This document shows, piece by piece, positions 6,737 through 14,151 of a DNA stretch of 15,844 bases. This stretch comes from JAVBOF01 sp031550915 (GTDB taxonomy: Bacteria; Bacillota; Clostridia; Christensenellales; MGBC116941): the NCBI GenBank assembly GCA_031550915.1, contig JAVBOF010000124.1, positions 1-15,844 of the forward strand, in the 5' to 3' direction. How positions within the stretch are numbered: the stretch's first letter is position 1; the number at the start of each line of letters is the position of its first letter. The notes under the pieces are model-generated. The model was not told the origin of the DNA, did no database searches, and saw nothing but the letters and a program-made list of their open reading frames with translations. The position numbers and the translations under genes are program-made.

Positions 6737-8194
6737 ATGGAAAGCAGAGCTCAGGTAAAGCAACGTTTTATTCCAAAAGTGCCGGGCACATCTTGGGGCG
6801 CCATGGTAGTTTTATGGCTGGTTTTTGCCATGAACAGCTCGGTACGCGAACTGTTTAACAGGACTCAGACCTATATGGTGCAGGAATTCAGCATCACACC
6901 GGAAGCGAGCGGACTATACGTAACGCTTATGTCCATTGCAATGGGTATCCTGCCTATCTTCCTTTCCTCTTGGTCCGACAAGATGGGCCAGGGCTGGGCA
7001 AGGAAAAAAAGCATGTTCTGGATCATGTTGGGTTACATGATCTTCACTTTGCTGGTCGGTTTCAACTTTATATCGACGGGCATAGTGGTCGTTGTTGTAT
7101 TGCTATTCATACGTAACTTATTCGCAGGCGTAGGGGAATCGCTAGAATGTACTGCCATTGTTGAATGGTGGCCAAGGGAGGCCAGGGGATTCGCGGCGGG
7201 ATTGCATCACACGGGATATCCGTGGGGTACGTTTATAACTGGTATCATCCTTGCGGCGATACTTGGCGCAACCAATGGCAACTGGCGCTTACTGTTTATT
7301 ATAGTGCCTGTTATCACAATACCTATATGGATAATCTATTGGCGTTTCTCTACAAAGAAGACCTATGATAAATATGAAAAAAGAGCTTTGGAGATGGGCT
7401 TGACCCCTACCCTCGATCAACCGGATACAGCTGACGGGCAAGTAAAAGGCGCAGGATCCATAAAAGCATGTTTCAAGAATGCCAATGTCGTTGTCGCTAC
7501 ACTTATAACGATATGCGCATTGGTAATGTTTTTTGGCATCAACTATTGGATGAACCCGTACCTTGCTTTCGTAGCGCATTATGATTTTGCGGTTGCGGCA
7601 GCATATTCGCTCATCTACACCATAACAGGAGGTCTTGGCCAGATAATCTGGGGAAGGCTTTCCGATTATGTTGGCCGCAGAAGGAGCCTGATGTTCTGCT
7701 TTGCATGGCTTGCTATTTGGGTATTGCTGCTTCCGAGGGTAGCTTTGAGTCTGGGTTGGCTTATAGGCGTTCAGCTTGCTATCGGCTTCTGCACAAACGC
7801 GATATTCGCACTTGTCTATGCTTTTGTACAAGACTCTGCGCCGAAAGGCAGCATGGGAACGGCAATGGGATTGAACGTTGCAGGCTCGGTAATCGCCGCG
7901 TTTACGCCTTATATACTCGGTGCGTTGATAGCTGTTGGCGGGGGATGGATGCAGATGTCCGGTTATCAGAGCGGCGTATATTTCATGTGCGCATTGATGG
8001 TCGTTGGCTTCCTGCTTATGCTCCTGTTCAGCCATGAAACCACAGGGAGGCTTAGAGGCAGGGATTGGGCGCTTGTTTCCTACGCTTCATGCGGAATAGA
8101 GGATAACAGAAGCAAGGGGAATCCTGGAGCCGGAGGCCCAGCTGAAACATCCGGAGGAAGCGACGGTAAGGGTGAAGATGGCGATAAAGGCTAA
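6737..8194 (+). CDS. MFS transporter
   Basis: This 485-residue protein has about twelve hydrophobic segments and the loops that mark the major facilitator superfamily: SDKMGQGWARKKS between segments 2 and 3 and its repeat GRLSDYVGRRRS between segments 8 and 9. A loop of about 60 hydrophilic residues in the middle (about 207-250) separates the halves. HHTGYPWG, near segment 5, probably lines the substrate path. The final 45 residues are hydrophilic and very rich in Gly, Ser, Asp and Lys, which is unusual for the family. The start has AAGAAGGGAG 5-7 nt upstream. It is followed at once by a phosphotriesterase-family hydrolase whose RBS overlaps the transporter's stop codon. It likely imports the hydrolase's substrate, perhaps an organic acid, lactone or ester, by ion symport; the substrate is not known. 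Confidence 0.92.
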   Translation: MESRAQVKQRFIPKVPGTSWGAMVVLWLVFAMNSSVRELFNRTQTYMVQEFSITPEASGLYVTLMSIAMGILPIFLSSWSDKMGQGWARKKSMFWIMLGYMIFTLLVGFNFISTGIVVVVVLLFIRNLFAGVGESLECTAIVEWWPREARGFAAGLHHTGYPWGTFITGIILAAILGATNGNWRLLFIIVPVITIPIWIIYWRFSTKKTYDKYEKRALEMGLTPTLDQPDTADGQVKGAGSIKACFKNANVVVATLITICALVMFFGINYWMNPYLAFVAHYDFAVAAAYSLIYTITGGLGQIIWGRLSDYVGRRRSLMFCFAWLAIWVLLLPRVALSLGWLIGVQLAIGFCTNAIFALVYAFVQDSAPKGSMGTAMGLNVAGSVIAAFTPYILGALIAVGGGWMQMSGYQSGVYFMCALMVVGFLLMLLFSHETTGRLRGRDWALVSYASCGIEDNRSKGNPGAGGPAETSGGSDGKGEDGDKG

Positions 8195-8206
8195 GGAGGC
8201 ATGAAA

Positions 8207-9190
8207 ATGAAAACTGTTATGACGGTATTGGGCCCGCTCCCTGTGGAGGATATGGGGCAGACCACTATGCATGAACATTTTGTGTATGGTTTTCCGGGTC
8301 ATCAAGCGGACTTTACGCTGGGGGCGTTCAACGAGGAACGCACCCTTCCGGAACTGCTTAAGACAGCGGAACTGATAATGAAATGTGGTTATAAAACTGT
8401 AGTGGACGCCACGGTCATAGACTGTGGCAGAAATCACGAGCTCCTTGTTAAGATGTCCGAAATAACCGGTTTGCACATCGTTTGTGTAACAGGCTTCTAT
8501 GCGCAAAACTTCAGTTCCCCTCATTATTGGCTGGGAAGAAGGGGCATGGGTGCGGATGTTGAGACTGAGATATATGAGACATATATGGCTGAAACCCAAG
8601 TGGGTATCGGCACCAGTAAAATAAAAGCAGGCTTGCTGAAAGTTGCGACGAGCGCAAACGAAATAACTGATTACGAGCAGATCTTTTGCCGCGCTGTCGC
8701 ACGAGCTCAAAAGGAAACCGGCCTGCCTATTATATCGCATACCGATGAAGGGACAATGGGCGTTGAACTTGCAAAACTGCTGATTGATAACGGCGCGGAT
8801 CCGGAAAAGATAATGATCGGCCATATGTGCGGCAATCTGGACCCAAATTACCATGAAAAAATGCTGGCTCTTGGCGTAAAGATCGGTTTGGACCGTTTTG
8901 GTTTGGAAGGGTTCGCCATTATGCAGACATCTTCCGATGTCGAGCGCGCAGAGTTGCTTTATGAGCTGATTCAGCGCGGGTATATCGACCGTCTGTTACT
9001 GGGACATGATACGGTTACCGTTGATCTCGGAAGGCCGTGGGTGTTTTCTCCAGACGCGCAGAGGTTTAAGGATCATTCGAAGGTCAGCGTAGTTACAGAC
9101 TTCGTTTTCCCGTATTTGAAGGAAAAGGGACTGACAGAAGATCAGATGAAACTGCTTCTAGTTAATAACCCAATGAACTTCTTCTCCTGA
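8207..9190 (+). CDS. Phosphotriesterase-family metal-dependent hydrolase (lactonase-like)
   Basis: This 327-residue protein belongs to the phosphotriesterase/PHP branch of the amidohydrolase superfamily. All binuclear-metal ligands are visible: H22 and H24 (MHEHF), the lysine that is normally carboxylated (K145 in GLLKVATS), H178 (IISHTDEG), H206 (IGHMCGN) and D268 (GHDTV). Length is normal. Many members hydrolyse lactones, some of them phosphorylated sugar lactones, rather than organophosphates, and a catabolic lactonase is the best guess here. Two starts exist: the ATG at 8201 is only 1 nt from AAGGAGG (8193-8199), while the one at 8207 is 7 nt away and is chosen. The RBS overlaps the TAA of the MFS gene, so the two are translationally coupled. 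It ends before a strong terminator. Confidence 0.92.
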   Translation: MKTVMTVLGPLPVEDMGQTTMHEHFVYGFPGHQADFTLGAFNEERTLPELLKTAELIMKCGYKTVVDATVIDCGRNHELLVKMSEITGLHIVCVTGFYAQNFSSPHYWLGRRGMGADVETEIYETYMAETQVGIGTSKIKAGLLKVATSANEITDYEQIFCRAVARAQKETGLPIISHTDEGTMGVELAKLLIDNGADPEKIMIGHMCGNLDPNYHEKMLALGVKIGLDRFGLEGFAIMQTSSDVERAELLYELIQRGYIDRLLLGHDTVTVDLGRPWVFSPDAQRFKDHSKVSVVTDFVFPYLKEKGLTEDQMKLLLVNNPMNFFS

Positions 9191-9219
9191 TTACACCACA
9201 GCAATATGATACCTGTGCG

Positions 9220-9255
9220 AAATCCCTGCGGCTTACTACCCCGTAGGGATTTTGA
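9220..9255. terminator. Bidirectional intrinsic terminator after the hydrolase gene
   Basis: AAATCCCTGCGG (9220-9231) pairs with CCGTAGGGATTT (9241-9252), with one G-T pair and a 9-nt loop, and reads into TTTT on the + strand. It lies 30 bp after the hydrolase stop and also downstream of the converging LysR gene, so it can serve both directions, although the - strand T tract is short. Confidence 0.88.
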
Positions 9256-9259
9256 CTGT

Positions 9260-9280
9260 GTTCCGGTCATGAGCCGGAAC
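9260..9280. repeat. Perfect short hairpin next to the LysR stop codon
   Basis: GTTCCGG (9260-9266) and CCGGAAC (9274-9280) form a perfect 7-bp stem with a 7-nt loop, immediately 3' of the LysR stop on the - strand. No T run follows on either side, so it is more likely an mRNA 3' end stabiliser or an accessory stem than a terminator by itself. Confidence 0.5.
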
Positions 9281-9282
9281 TG

Positions 9283-10182
9283 TCAGCGATCAGGCTTGTA
9301 AACAAAGGATTCCGCAATATAGTCCTTCAACAGCCGTGCGAGATATTTCACGCGGTGATTTTTCCGGGTTATCAAGCAGGCTTGCCAGTTGAATTCTTCA
9401 AACGGTTCTATCGGTACAAGCGCCGTATCGCTGTCTAAAAAGCCGTTGGCTATCATAGAAGCAAACATGGTTATACCTAGATTTTTGCGAACAAGGTTTG
9501 CCAATACAGAGACCTGCGATGAAACGTGGTAGATATTTGGTTCGTAGCCTACGTTGCGGCAGCATGCCAGAGTGTTATGATACCATTTAAAAGTATCATC
9601 TATAAGCAAAAATCTCTGGGCCTTAAGGTCAGAGAACGAGACACTTTCTTTCATAGAAAGCGGGTTGCGTCTGTTTACATAAAGATAAGCCATATTCTTT
9701 GCTATCGTTTGGTAATCAAATTCATCTTCATCGACAGGTCCGATAGTAAATGCAATATCTACTTCGTTTGCGAGCAGCATTCTTTCGCAGATAATATCAT
9801 TGACTTCGTGCACTATCAGCTCAATCTGCGGATATGCGGTTTTAAAGCCGGAATAGAGCTCCGGTAATATCAGATTGGTGATACCGGGTGGCACGGCAAG
9901 GCGCAAAACGCCCTTTACTGTTTCTGCGCGGGTCTGGAATTTATCGTACAGCTCGTCATACCTTTGAAGAAAACCCGCCACTTCATTCTGCATTAACTCT
10001 GCCGTTTCGGTAAGCTGAACGCCTTGGTTATTGCGCATGAAAAGCTCCACTCCCAGCTCTTGCTCAAGACTTTTGATGGAATGGCTAAGGCCTTGTTGGG
10101 TAATAAAAAGATGATCCGCCGCCTTAGAAAAGCTCATATCTTCACATATTTTCAAGAAATGTTTTAATTGCCGAATTTCCAT
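9283..10182 (-). CDS. LysR-family transcriptional regulator
   Basis: This 299-residue protein has the LysR layout: an N-terminal winged helix-turn-helix (about 1-60, MEIRQLKHFLKICEDMSFSKAADHL, with TQQGLSHSIKSLEQELGVELF as the recognition part), then a two-lobed effector-binding domain to the end. Such proteins bind DNA as tetramers at T-N11-A sites with dyad symmetry and respond to a small pathway metabolite. The frame can start at GTG (10194), but the ATG at 10182 has GGGG 6 nt upstream and gives the canonical LysR N-terminus, so it is preferred. It follows the CMD-like gene by about 54 bp on the same strand and may share its promoter. The divergent UroD/ABC importer operon is the likely target, and possibly its own operon as well. 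Confidence 0.93.
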   Translation of the reverse strand: MEIRQLKHFLKICEDMSFSKAADHLFITQQGLSHSIKSLEQELGVELFMRNNQGVQLTETAELMQNEVAGFLQRYDELYDKFQTRAETVKGVLRLAVPPGITNLILPELYSGFKTAYPQIELIVHEVNDIICERMLLANEVDIAFTIGPVDEDEFDYQTIAKNMAYLYVNRRNPLSMKESVSFSDLKAQRFLLIDDTFKWYHNTLACCRNVGYEPNIYHVSSQVSVLANLVRKNLGITMFASMIANGFLDSDTALVPIEPFEEFNWQACLITRKNHRVKYLARLLKDYIAESFVYKPDR

Positions 10183-10236
10183 GATGGACCCCACTTAAAG
10201 CATATAATTTACACTATGGTGCATTACAAAGCAAAA

Positions 10237-10806
10237 TCATAAAGGTACGGGTTCGTCAAAAGCGTTTAGGAGCGTTGCAATAAGCCTGAAGAGTCCAATT
10301 GCGTAAATAAGTGTACCGCAGCCTTCTTCTCCAAAATGCATATACGCTTCCTTATAAATGGCATCCGGCAGGGGGCCCTCGCATAACGCAAATGCCAGCC
10401 TGTATGCGGCACTTTGTTTTTCATCGAGATTCGACGGGATATCGTTACCGGAGATTGCAGAGACGATGTCATCGTTCAAACCGCAGTCTAAGCCAAGCAA
10501 TATATGCGCGTATATCCCATATGCCGCTTTGCAACGACTGACGGTCGTTAAGACCGCAAGCTCGAAAATGTCGCGCGGAACGATGTCTTGCTGTACTATC
10601 TTTAACTGCAGGCTATAAAGAGCTTCACCCAGATGCGGATAATAAAGCATTGCATTAAAAGGCCCCAGAAGTATACCGTCTTCATCGATCCACTTATGAG
10701 GAGTTTTGCTATGGCCAAACCCGGATATTATCTTATCATACAGGGCCTTTTGCCTGGAATCCAGTTTTCCGGGATCCAGACCGGGTAACCGTATATTTTC
10801 ACCCAT
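10237..10806 (-). CDS. Carboxymuconolactone decarboxylase (CMD)-like protein
   Basis: This 189-residue, mostly helical protein matches the CMD/AhpD-like fold. It has GPFNAMLYYPHLGEAL (48-63), the helix start PRDIFELAVLTTVSR (77-91) with E82, and CKAAYGIYAH (92-101), where Y96 and H101 stand at the usual active-site positions. The CxxC pair of AhpD peroxidase-type members is absent; only C92 is present. A decarboxylase, lyase or binding role is therefore more likely than thiol peroxidase activity, but the reaction is unknown. The start at 10806 is preferred over 10815 because GGGGG lies 10 nt before it and only 1 nt before the alternative. A strong promoter (10847-10875) precedes it. It is co-oriented with the LysR gene downstream and divergent from the UroD-like gene. 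Confidence 0.85.
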   Translation of the reverse strand: MGENIRLPGLDPGKLDSRQKALYDKIISGFGHSKTPHKWIDEDGILLGPFNAMLYYPHLGEALYSLQLKIVQQDIVPRDIFELAVLTTVSRCKAAYGIYAHILLGLDCGLNDDIVSAISGNDIPSNLDEKQSAAYRLAFALCEGPLPDAIYKEAYMHFGEEGCGTLIYAIGLFRLIATLLNAFDEPVPL

Positions 10807-10831
10807 TTGATTCATGCCCCCATAATAAACG

Positions 10832-10845
10832 ATTTACTTGCAAAT
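10832..10845 (-). promoter_or_regulatory. Candidate operator, motif copy at the CMD promoter
   Basis: The - strand reads ATTTGCAAGTAAAT, a near copy of the two motifs near the divergent promoter (TTTGCAAGTGTAAA type, here lacking two bases). It lies immediately after the -10 box, across the expected transcription start, a position where a bound protein would repress. Confidence 0.5.
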
Positions 10846-10846
10846 A

Positions 10847-10875
10847 ATTCTATAAGCGTTTCAGTATATCGTCAA
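10847..10875 (-). promoter_or_regulatory. Sigma-A type promoter of the CMD/LysR operon
   Basis: On the - strand, TTGACG (10870-10875) and TAGAAT (10847-10852) are separated by exactly 17 bp; each box differs from consensus by one base. Transcription would begin near 10840, about 34 nt before the CMD start codon. This is the best-scoring promoter by eye in the window. Confidence 0.8.
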
Positions 10876-11061
10876 TAAAATAATTGTTTATATTTTGATC
10901 CATACGCATATATTACCATACATATTGCTTAAATACACATATACTGGAAATTCGATCGATTACAAAAGAATGCAGGGTCTATAATACCTTAGATAAAGGA
11001 AAACAGAGTAAACTTGTCACATATAGTCGATGCATATATTCATAATTGAAATACATGTATA

Positions 11062-11074
11062 TTGCAAGTGCAAA
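11062..11074 (+). promoter_or_regulatory. Candidate operator, upstream motif copy
   Basis: TTGCAAGTGCAAA contains a perfect dyad TTGCA-AG-TGCAA. It lies 38 bp upstream of the copy that overlaps the -35 of the UroD-like gene's promoter. The size fits a LysR-type T-N11-A box, but the binding protein is not established. Confidence 0.5.
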
Positions 11075-11097
11075 ATAAATACTTCACACTTTTTTGC

Positions 11098-11113
11098 ATT
11101 TGCAAGTGTAAAT
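11098..11113 (+). promoter_or_regulatory. Candidate operator, promoter-overlapping motif copy
   Basis: ATTTGCAAGTGTAAAT is an imperfect dyad (ATTTRCA-AG-TGYAAAT type) that overlaps the -35 box of the + strand promoter. An inverted partial copy, TTCACACTT (11083-11091), lies just upstream and pairs with AAGTGTAAA in 8 of 9 positions. Confidence 0.5.
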
Positions 11114-11128
11114 ATCATTTCTTATAAT
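11100..11128 (+). promoter_or_regulatory. Promoter of the UroD-like gene and possibly the ABC operon
   Basis: TTGCAA (11100-11105) and a perfect TATAAT (11123-11128) are 17 bp apart. The weak -35 is embedded in the motif copy at 11098-11113, consistent with a promoter that is activated or repressed by a protein bound there. The start would be near 11135. Confidence 0.65.
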
Positions 11129-11269
11129 GTATTATATGTATATCGTTTCCGCTTGGATATAGAATCAATAATCCAGCACTGTCAACATTGTAAGGTACCG
11201 TATCAATATCAAAGCATTAATAAAAGCCAAATCGGTAAATAATTAGTTATCAAGGAGTCATATTGCCAT

Positions 11270-12511
11270 ATGGATGATATAACAAAGGCCAAATTCGAAG
11301 AGAAATCAAGGCGTTTAGAAAAGGTTCGGTCGCTGCAAGAGCCGGATGTCGTTCCTTTTGCGCCGTTGACAGGATATTACCCAGCATATGCATACGGTAT
11401 AAGCTATTATGAAGTTATGATGGATCCACGCAACGCGATACCTGGAATCAAGAGTTATATAAGGGATTTTGATCCCGACATCTGCAATGTTGTTTCGGCA
11501 TACAGCATTAACGCCTGCGAGGCTTCCGGAGCCGAATTCATTCGCTGGCCCGGCCCCCAGTTTGGCATTAACAATTATACATCGTTTCAAATCGTGGATA
11601 AAGAATTCATTGAGGACGACGAATATGAAGATTTCCTGAAAGACCCAACATACTTTTTATATTCAAAAATATTGCCTCGCAGACACTCAAAACTTAGCGG
11701 TTTTGCCGATATAGATTTACGCTGTGTATCGTCTACAGGTGCTTTTGATCTGCTGTCGAGAATGGCGAAGCCAGGCGTTAAGGAATCTTTTTTGGACGCC
11801 ATAAAAGCTGGAGAGCAGATGGCGCAGTTTAACGAACGGTTCAGCGAAATGGAAAATGCAATCATAGAAGCTGGCGCGCATAGGTTTGCGGATTGTCTGG
11901 CGTTTGCACCGTATGATGTTTTCTCCGATGATTATCGTGGCATGATAAATACGATTATGGACATCAAGACCCGCCCAGAACAGCTGGATGAGGCGCTTGA
12001 ATACATGACGGCAGTGACTATAGAGCGCACTGTAAAGGATATTAAGGAAAACGGATTAAAACGCGTGAGCATACCTTTACATGCTGGTGTAGATGAGTTT
12101 ATGAGCCCTGCTGATTACGAGCATTTTTACTGGAAGGGCTTGAAGAAACTCGTGCTGGCTATCATCGATGCCGGAGCCACTCCATTACTGTTCTGCGAAG
12201 GCAATTACTCTTCGCGTTTAGACGTAATATCCGACGTACCAAAAGGGAAGGTCGAATATCTGTTTGAAAAATGTGATCTAAAGGAAATAAAGAAAAAGAT
12301 CGGTCCTGTGGGCTGCTTCTTTGGTAATTTCCCGAATGCCCTTTTGCTGACGGGCACAGAGCAGCAGGTCATAGACCACACAAAATATATGCTGGATATC
12401 TGCGCTCCCGGCGGCGGCTTTTTAATGAATTGCGGAATTGCGCTGGACAACGCGGATAGAAAGAACATGGAGGCATGGAGGGAAGCCACGGCTACCTACG
12501 GCAAGTATTGA
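11270..12511 (+). CDS. Uroporphyrinogen decarboxylase (UroD)-superfamily, methyltransferase-like protein
   Basis: This 413-residue protein has the UroD/cobalamin-methyltransferase barrel layout rather than being the heme enzyme. It shows VVPFAPLTGYYPAYAYG near the start, PLHAGVDEFM (H271), PLLFCEGNYSSRLD (C309), GPVGCFFGNFP, and GGFLMNCGIALDNA (C388) with the usual LDNA-type ending. In corrinoid methyltransferases of this family (MtaA, MtbA) a zinc-binding H-x-C precedes a GN; here that position reads F-C-E-GN, so the metal site is altered or uses other ligands. It may transfer or remove a methyl group from a small molecule, but no corrinoid protein or reactivating enzyme is in the window. 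The start codon follows AAGGAG by 12 nt, slightly long; no in-frame alternative exists. The ABC sugar importer follows after 143 bp. Confidence 0.82.
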   Translation: MDDITKAKFEEKSRRLEKVRSLQEPDVVPFAPLTGYYPAYAYGISYYEVMMDPRNAIPGIKSYIRDFDPDICNVVSAYSINACEASGAEFIRWPGPQFGINNYTSFQIVDKEFIEDDEYEDFLKDPTYFLYSKILPRRHSKLSGFADIDLRCVSSTGAFDLLSRMAKPGVKESFLDAIKAGEQMAQFNERFSEMENAIIEAGAHRFADCLAFAPYDVFSDDYRGMINTIMDIKTRPEQLDEALEYMTAVTIERTVKDIKENGLKRVSIPLHAGVDEFMSPADYEHFYWKGLKKLVLAIIDAGATPLLFCEGNYSSRLDVISDVPKGKVEYLFEKCDLKEIKKKIGPVGCFFGNFPNALLLTGTEQQVIDHTKYMLDICAPGGGFLMNCGIALDNADRKNMEAWREATATYGKY

Positions 12512-12525
12512 TAATATGATTGCAT

Positions 12526-12554
12526 TTGACAGTGTGTGATGGTATATATAGGAT
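12526..12554 (+). promoter_or_regulatory. Candidate internal promoter for the ABC importer
   Basis: A perfect TTGACA (12526-12531) is followed after 17 bp by TAGGAT (12549-12554), with overlapping TATATA-like sequence between. It lies in the 143-bp spacer between the UroD-like gene and the importer genes, where no terminator was seen, so the importer could be read both from here and by read-through. Confidence 0.5.
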
Positions 12555-12573
12555 ATAGACGCATTTCTTATTA

Positions 12574-12586
12574 ACTTGGACCAAGT
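12574..12586. promoter_or_regulatory. Perfect 13-bp palindrome, candidate operator
   Basis: ACTTGG-A-CCAAGT has perfect 6-bp arms around a single central base. It sits about 13 bp after the expected start of the candidate promoter at 12526-12554, where a bound repressor would block transcription of the ABC importer. No matching copy was noticed elsewhere in the window. Confidence 0.45.
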
Positions 12587-12654
12587 GGTAAAAGGCCGGT
12601 TTCAAAACTCTCGGCCGCAAGCCTCCAAACAAAAAAGCAAAGGTGGGAGATAAT

Positions 12655-14151
12655 ATGCCCGAAAACGCATATAAAGTGGAAATGAGAAACATTTACAAAA
12701 GCTTCGAAGGCGTAAAAGCTTTACAAGATGTAGATTTTCTGCTAAAACCGGGCGAAATACACGCATTGATGGGTGAGAATGGCGCCGGAAAATCCACCTT
12801 GATCCGCGTGCTTTCCGGTGCGCATAAACCGGACAGCGGTGAAGTTATCATCGATGGCAAAAACGTGCATATAGGCAGCCCGTTTGACGGATTAAAAAAC
12901 GGTATATCCGTCATATATCAGGAGTTTGCGCTCGTGCAGGATCTGTCAGTCATGGAAAATATTTTTATCGACGAATTCCGCTCTAAACACAGATTTGTCA
13001 ACTGGAAGGAATTGCGTAAAAGGGCAAAGGCTTTTCTTGAAGAGGTTGGATTTGGCAATATTAGTGTAAATGCCAGAGTAAGGGATCTTTCGGTCGCATA
13101 CCAACAGGTGGTAGAGATATGCAAAGCCCTTTCAAGGAATGCATCGATCCTAGTTTTGGATGAACCCACGGCAGTTTTAACAACAAAGGAAGTGACACAG
13201 CTCTTTGTTTTACTGAAAAAGCTGCGTGAAAAAGGCGTTTGCATCGTATATGTTTCGCACAGGCTTGAAGAGATATTCCAGATTTCTGACCGAATAACGG
13301 TTTTGAAGGACGGAAAATTCGTAAAGACTATAGATACATCCTCGACAAATGCGCATGAATTGGTAACGCTGATGATTGGAAGAGAGCTTGAATCATTCTT
13401 TCCGGAACGTGTATCAAAAATTGGAGACACCGTATTCAGCGTTAAGAATGTCAAAGCGGGCATGGCGGTAGACGATATATCGTTCAGTGTTCGTAAAGGT
13501 GAAGTCCTTGGGCTTAGCGGGCTCGTAGGAGCGGGCCGTACCGAAGCCGTCAGGGCGATATTGGGCATAGATAAATTGGATGCTGGGACGGTTGTATTGC
13601 ATGGGAAGGAGATAAGGATCAAATCTCCAAAGGAAGCTTTCCAAAAGGGCATTGGCCTATTGCCTGAAGACAGGAAGACCCAGGGTGTTTTGCTGCGTAT
13701 GCCAATCAAATATAATATCACCCTCTCTTGCCTGAAAAACTTTTTGAACTTTGGCTGGATAGATCAAAAGAGGGAACGCAAGTTTGTTGATGAATTTTCT
13801 AAAAAGCTGGCGATAAAAACAGCGTCCGTTAACAATAACGTAGGCAGCCTTTCTGGAGGAAACCAGCAAAAGGTAGCGATTGCAAGGCTTCTTGCGACCG
13901 ATTGTAAGGTTCTGATTTTGGATGAACCTACAAGGGGCGTAGACGTTGGCGCAAAGATCGAAATATTCAAAATTATAAACGATCTTGTGGCTCAGGATTA
14001 TGCAGTTGTAATGATATCTTCTGAAATGACTGAAATAATTGGAATGTGCGACAGGGCAATCGTTATAAGAGAAGGACATTCCGTTGGTGAATTGCAAAAG
14101 GATGAATTATCTGAAATAAATCTAATCAAATATTCGATGGGGGTAAGCTAA
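12655..14151 (+). CDS. Ribose-type sugar ABC importer, tandem ATPase subunit (RbsA/MglA-like)
   Basis: This 498-residue cytoplasmic protein contains two fused ABC ATPase domains, as in carbohydrate uptake transporter-2 importers. The first has Walker A GENGAGKST (40-48), the signature LSVAYQQ and Walker B ILVLDEPTA. The second, from about residue 250, has the usual degenerate Walker A (GLVGAGRTE, Lys replaced by Arg), the signature LSGGNQQK and LILDEPTRGVDVG. It powers uptake of a monosaccharide or related small molecule through the permease encoded next. The frame extends to a GTG at 12643, but the ATG at 12655 with GGTGGGAG 5 nt upstream is the better start. The stop codon abuts the permease start. 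The substrate cannot be told from the ATPase. Confidence 0.95.
   Translation: MPENAYKVEMRNIYKSFEGVKALQDVDFLLKPGEIHALMGENGAGKSTLIRVLSGAHKPDSGEVIIDGKNVHIGSPFDGLKNGISVIYQEFALVQDLSVMENIFIDEFRSKHRFVNWKELRKRAKAFLEEVGFGNISVNARVRDLSVAYQQVVEICKALSRNASILVLDEPTAVLTTKEVTQLFVLLKKLREKGVCIVYVSHRLEEIFQISDRITVLKDGKFVKTIDTSSTNAHELVTLMIGRELESFFPERVSKIGDTVFSVKNVKAGMAVDDISFSVRKGEVLGLSGLVGAGRTEAVRAILGIDKLDAGTVVLHGKEIRIKSPKEAFQKGIGLLPEDRKTQGVLLRMPIKYNITLSCLKNFLNFGWIDQKRERKFVDEFSKKLAIKTASVNNNVGSLSGGNQQKVAIARLLATDCKVLILDEPTRGVDVGAKIEIFKIINDLVAQDYAVVMISSEMTEIIGMCDRAIVIREGHSVGELQKDELSEINLIKYSMGVS

Larger units (their letters stand above)
10807..11269. other. Divergent control region, CMD/LysR versus UroD/ABC operon
   Basis: This AT-rich 463-bp spacer holds promoters in both directions and three copies of a shared motif, listed separately. 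From about 11135 to 11269 there is a leader of roughly 135 nt before the UroD-like gene in which no known riboswitch could be recognised. A 70-codon frame (11030-11242) has biased low-information composition and overlaps the promoter and motif copies, so it is not taken as a gene. Confidence 0.6.

Noticed and set aside
7289..8035. Long - strand frame of 248 codons opposite the MFS gene
   Set aside because: No domain recognisable and no RBS; the + strand protein has clear MFS motifs.
10237..10806. AhpD-type thiol peroxidase
   Set aside because: The CxxC redox pair is missing; only one Cys (C92) is at the active-site helix.
11030..11242. 70-codon frame in the divergent control region
   Set aside because: Overlaps the promoter and motif copies, has composition set by AT-rich DNA, and no ribosome binding site.
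11135..11269. Possible cobalamin riboswitch before the UroD-like gene, suggested by CAGCACTG near 11174
   Set aside because: Only a loose resemblance to the B12 box; the other conserved riboswitch blocks and supporting stems are absent in this short AT-rich leader.
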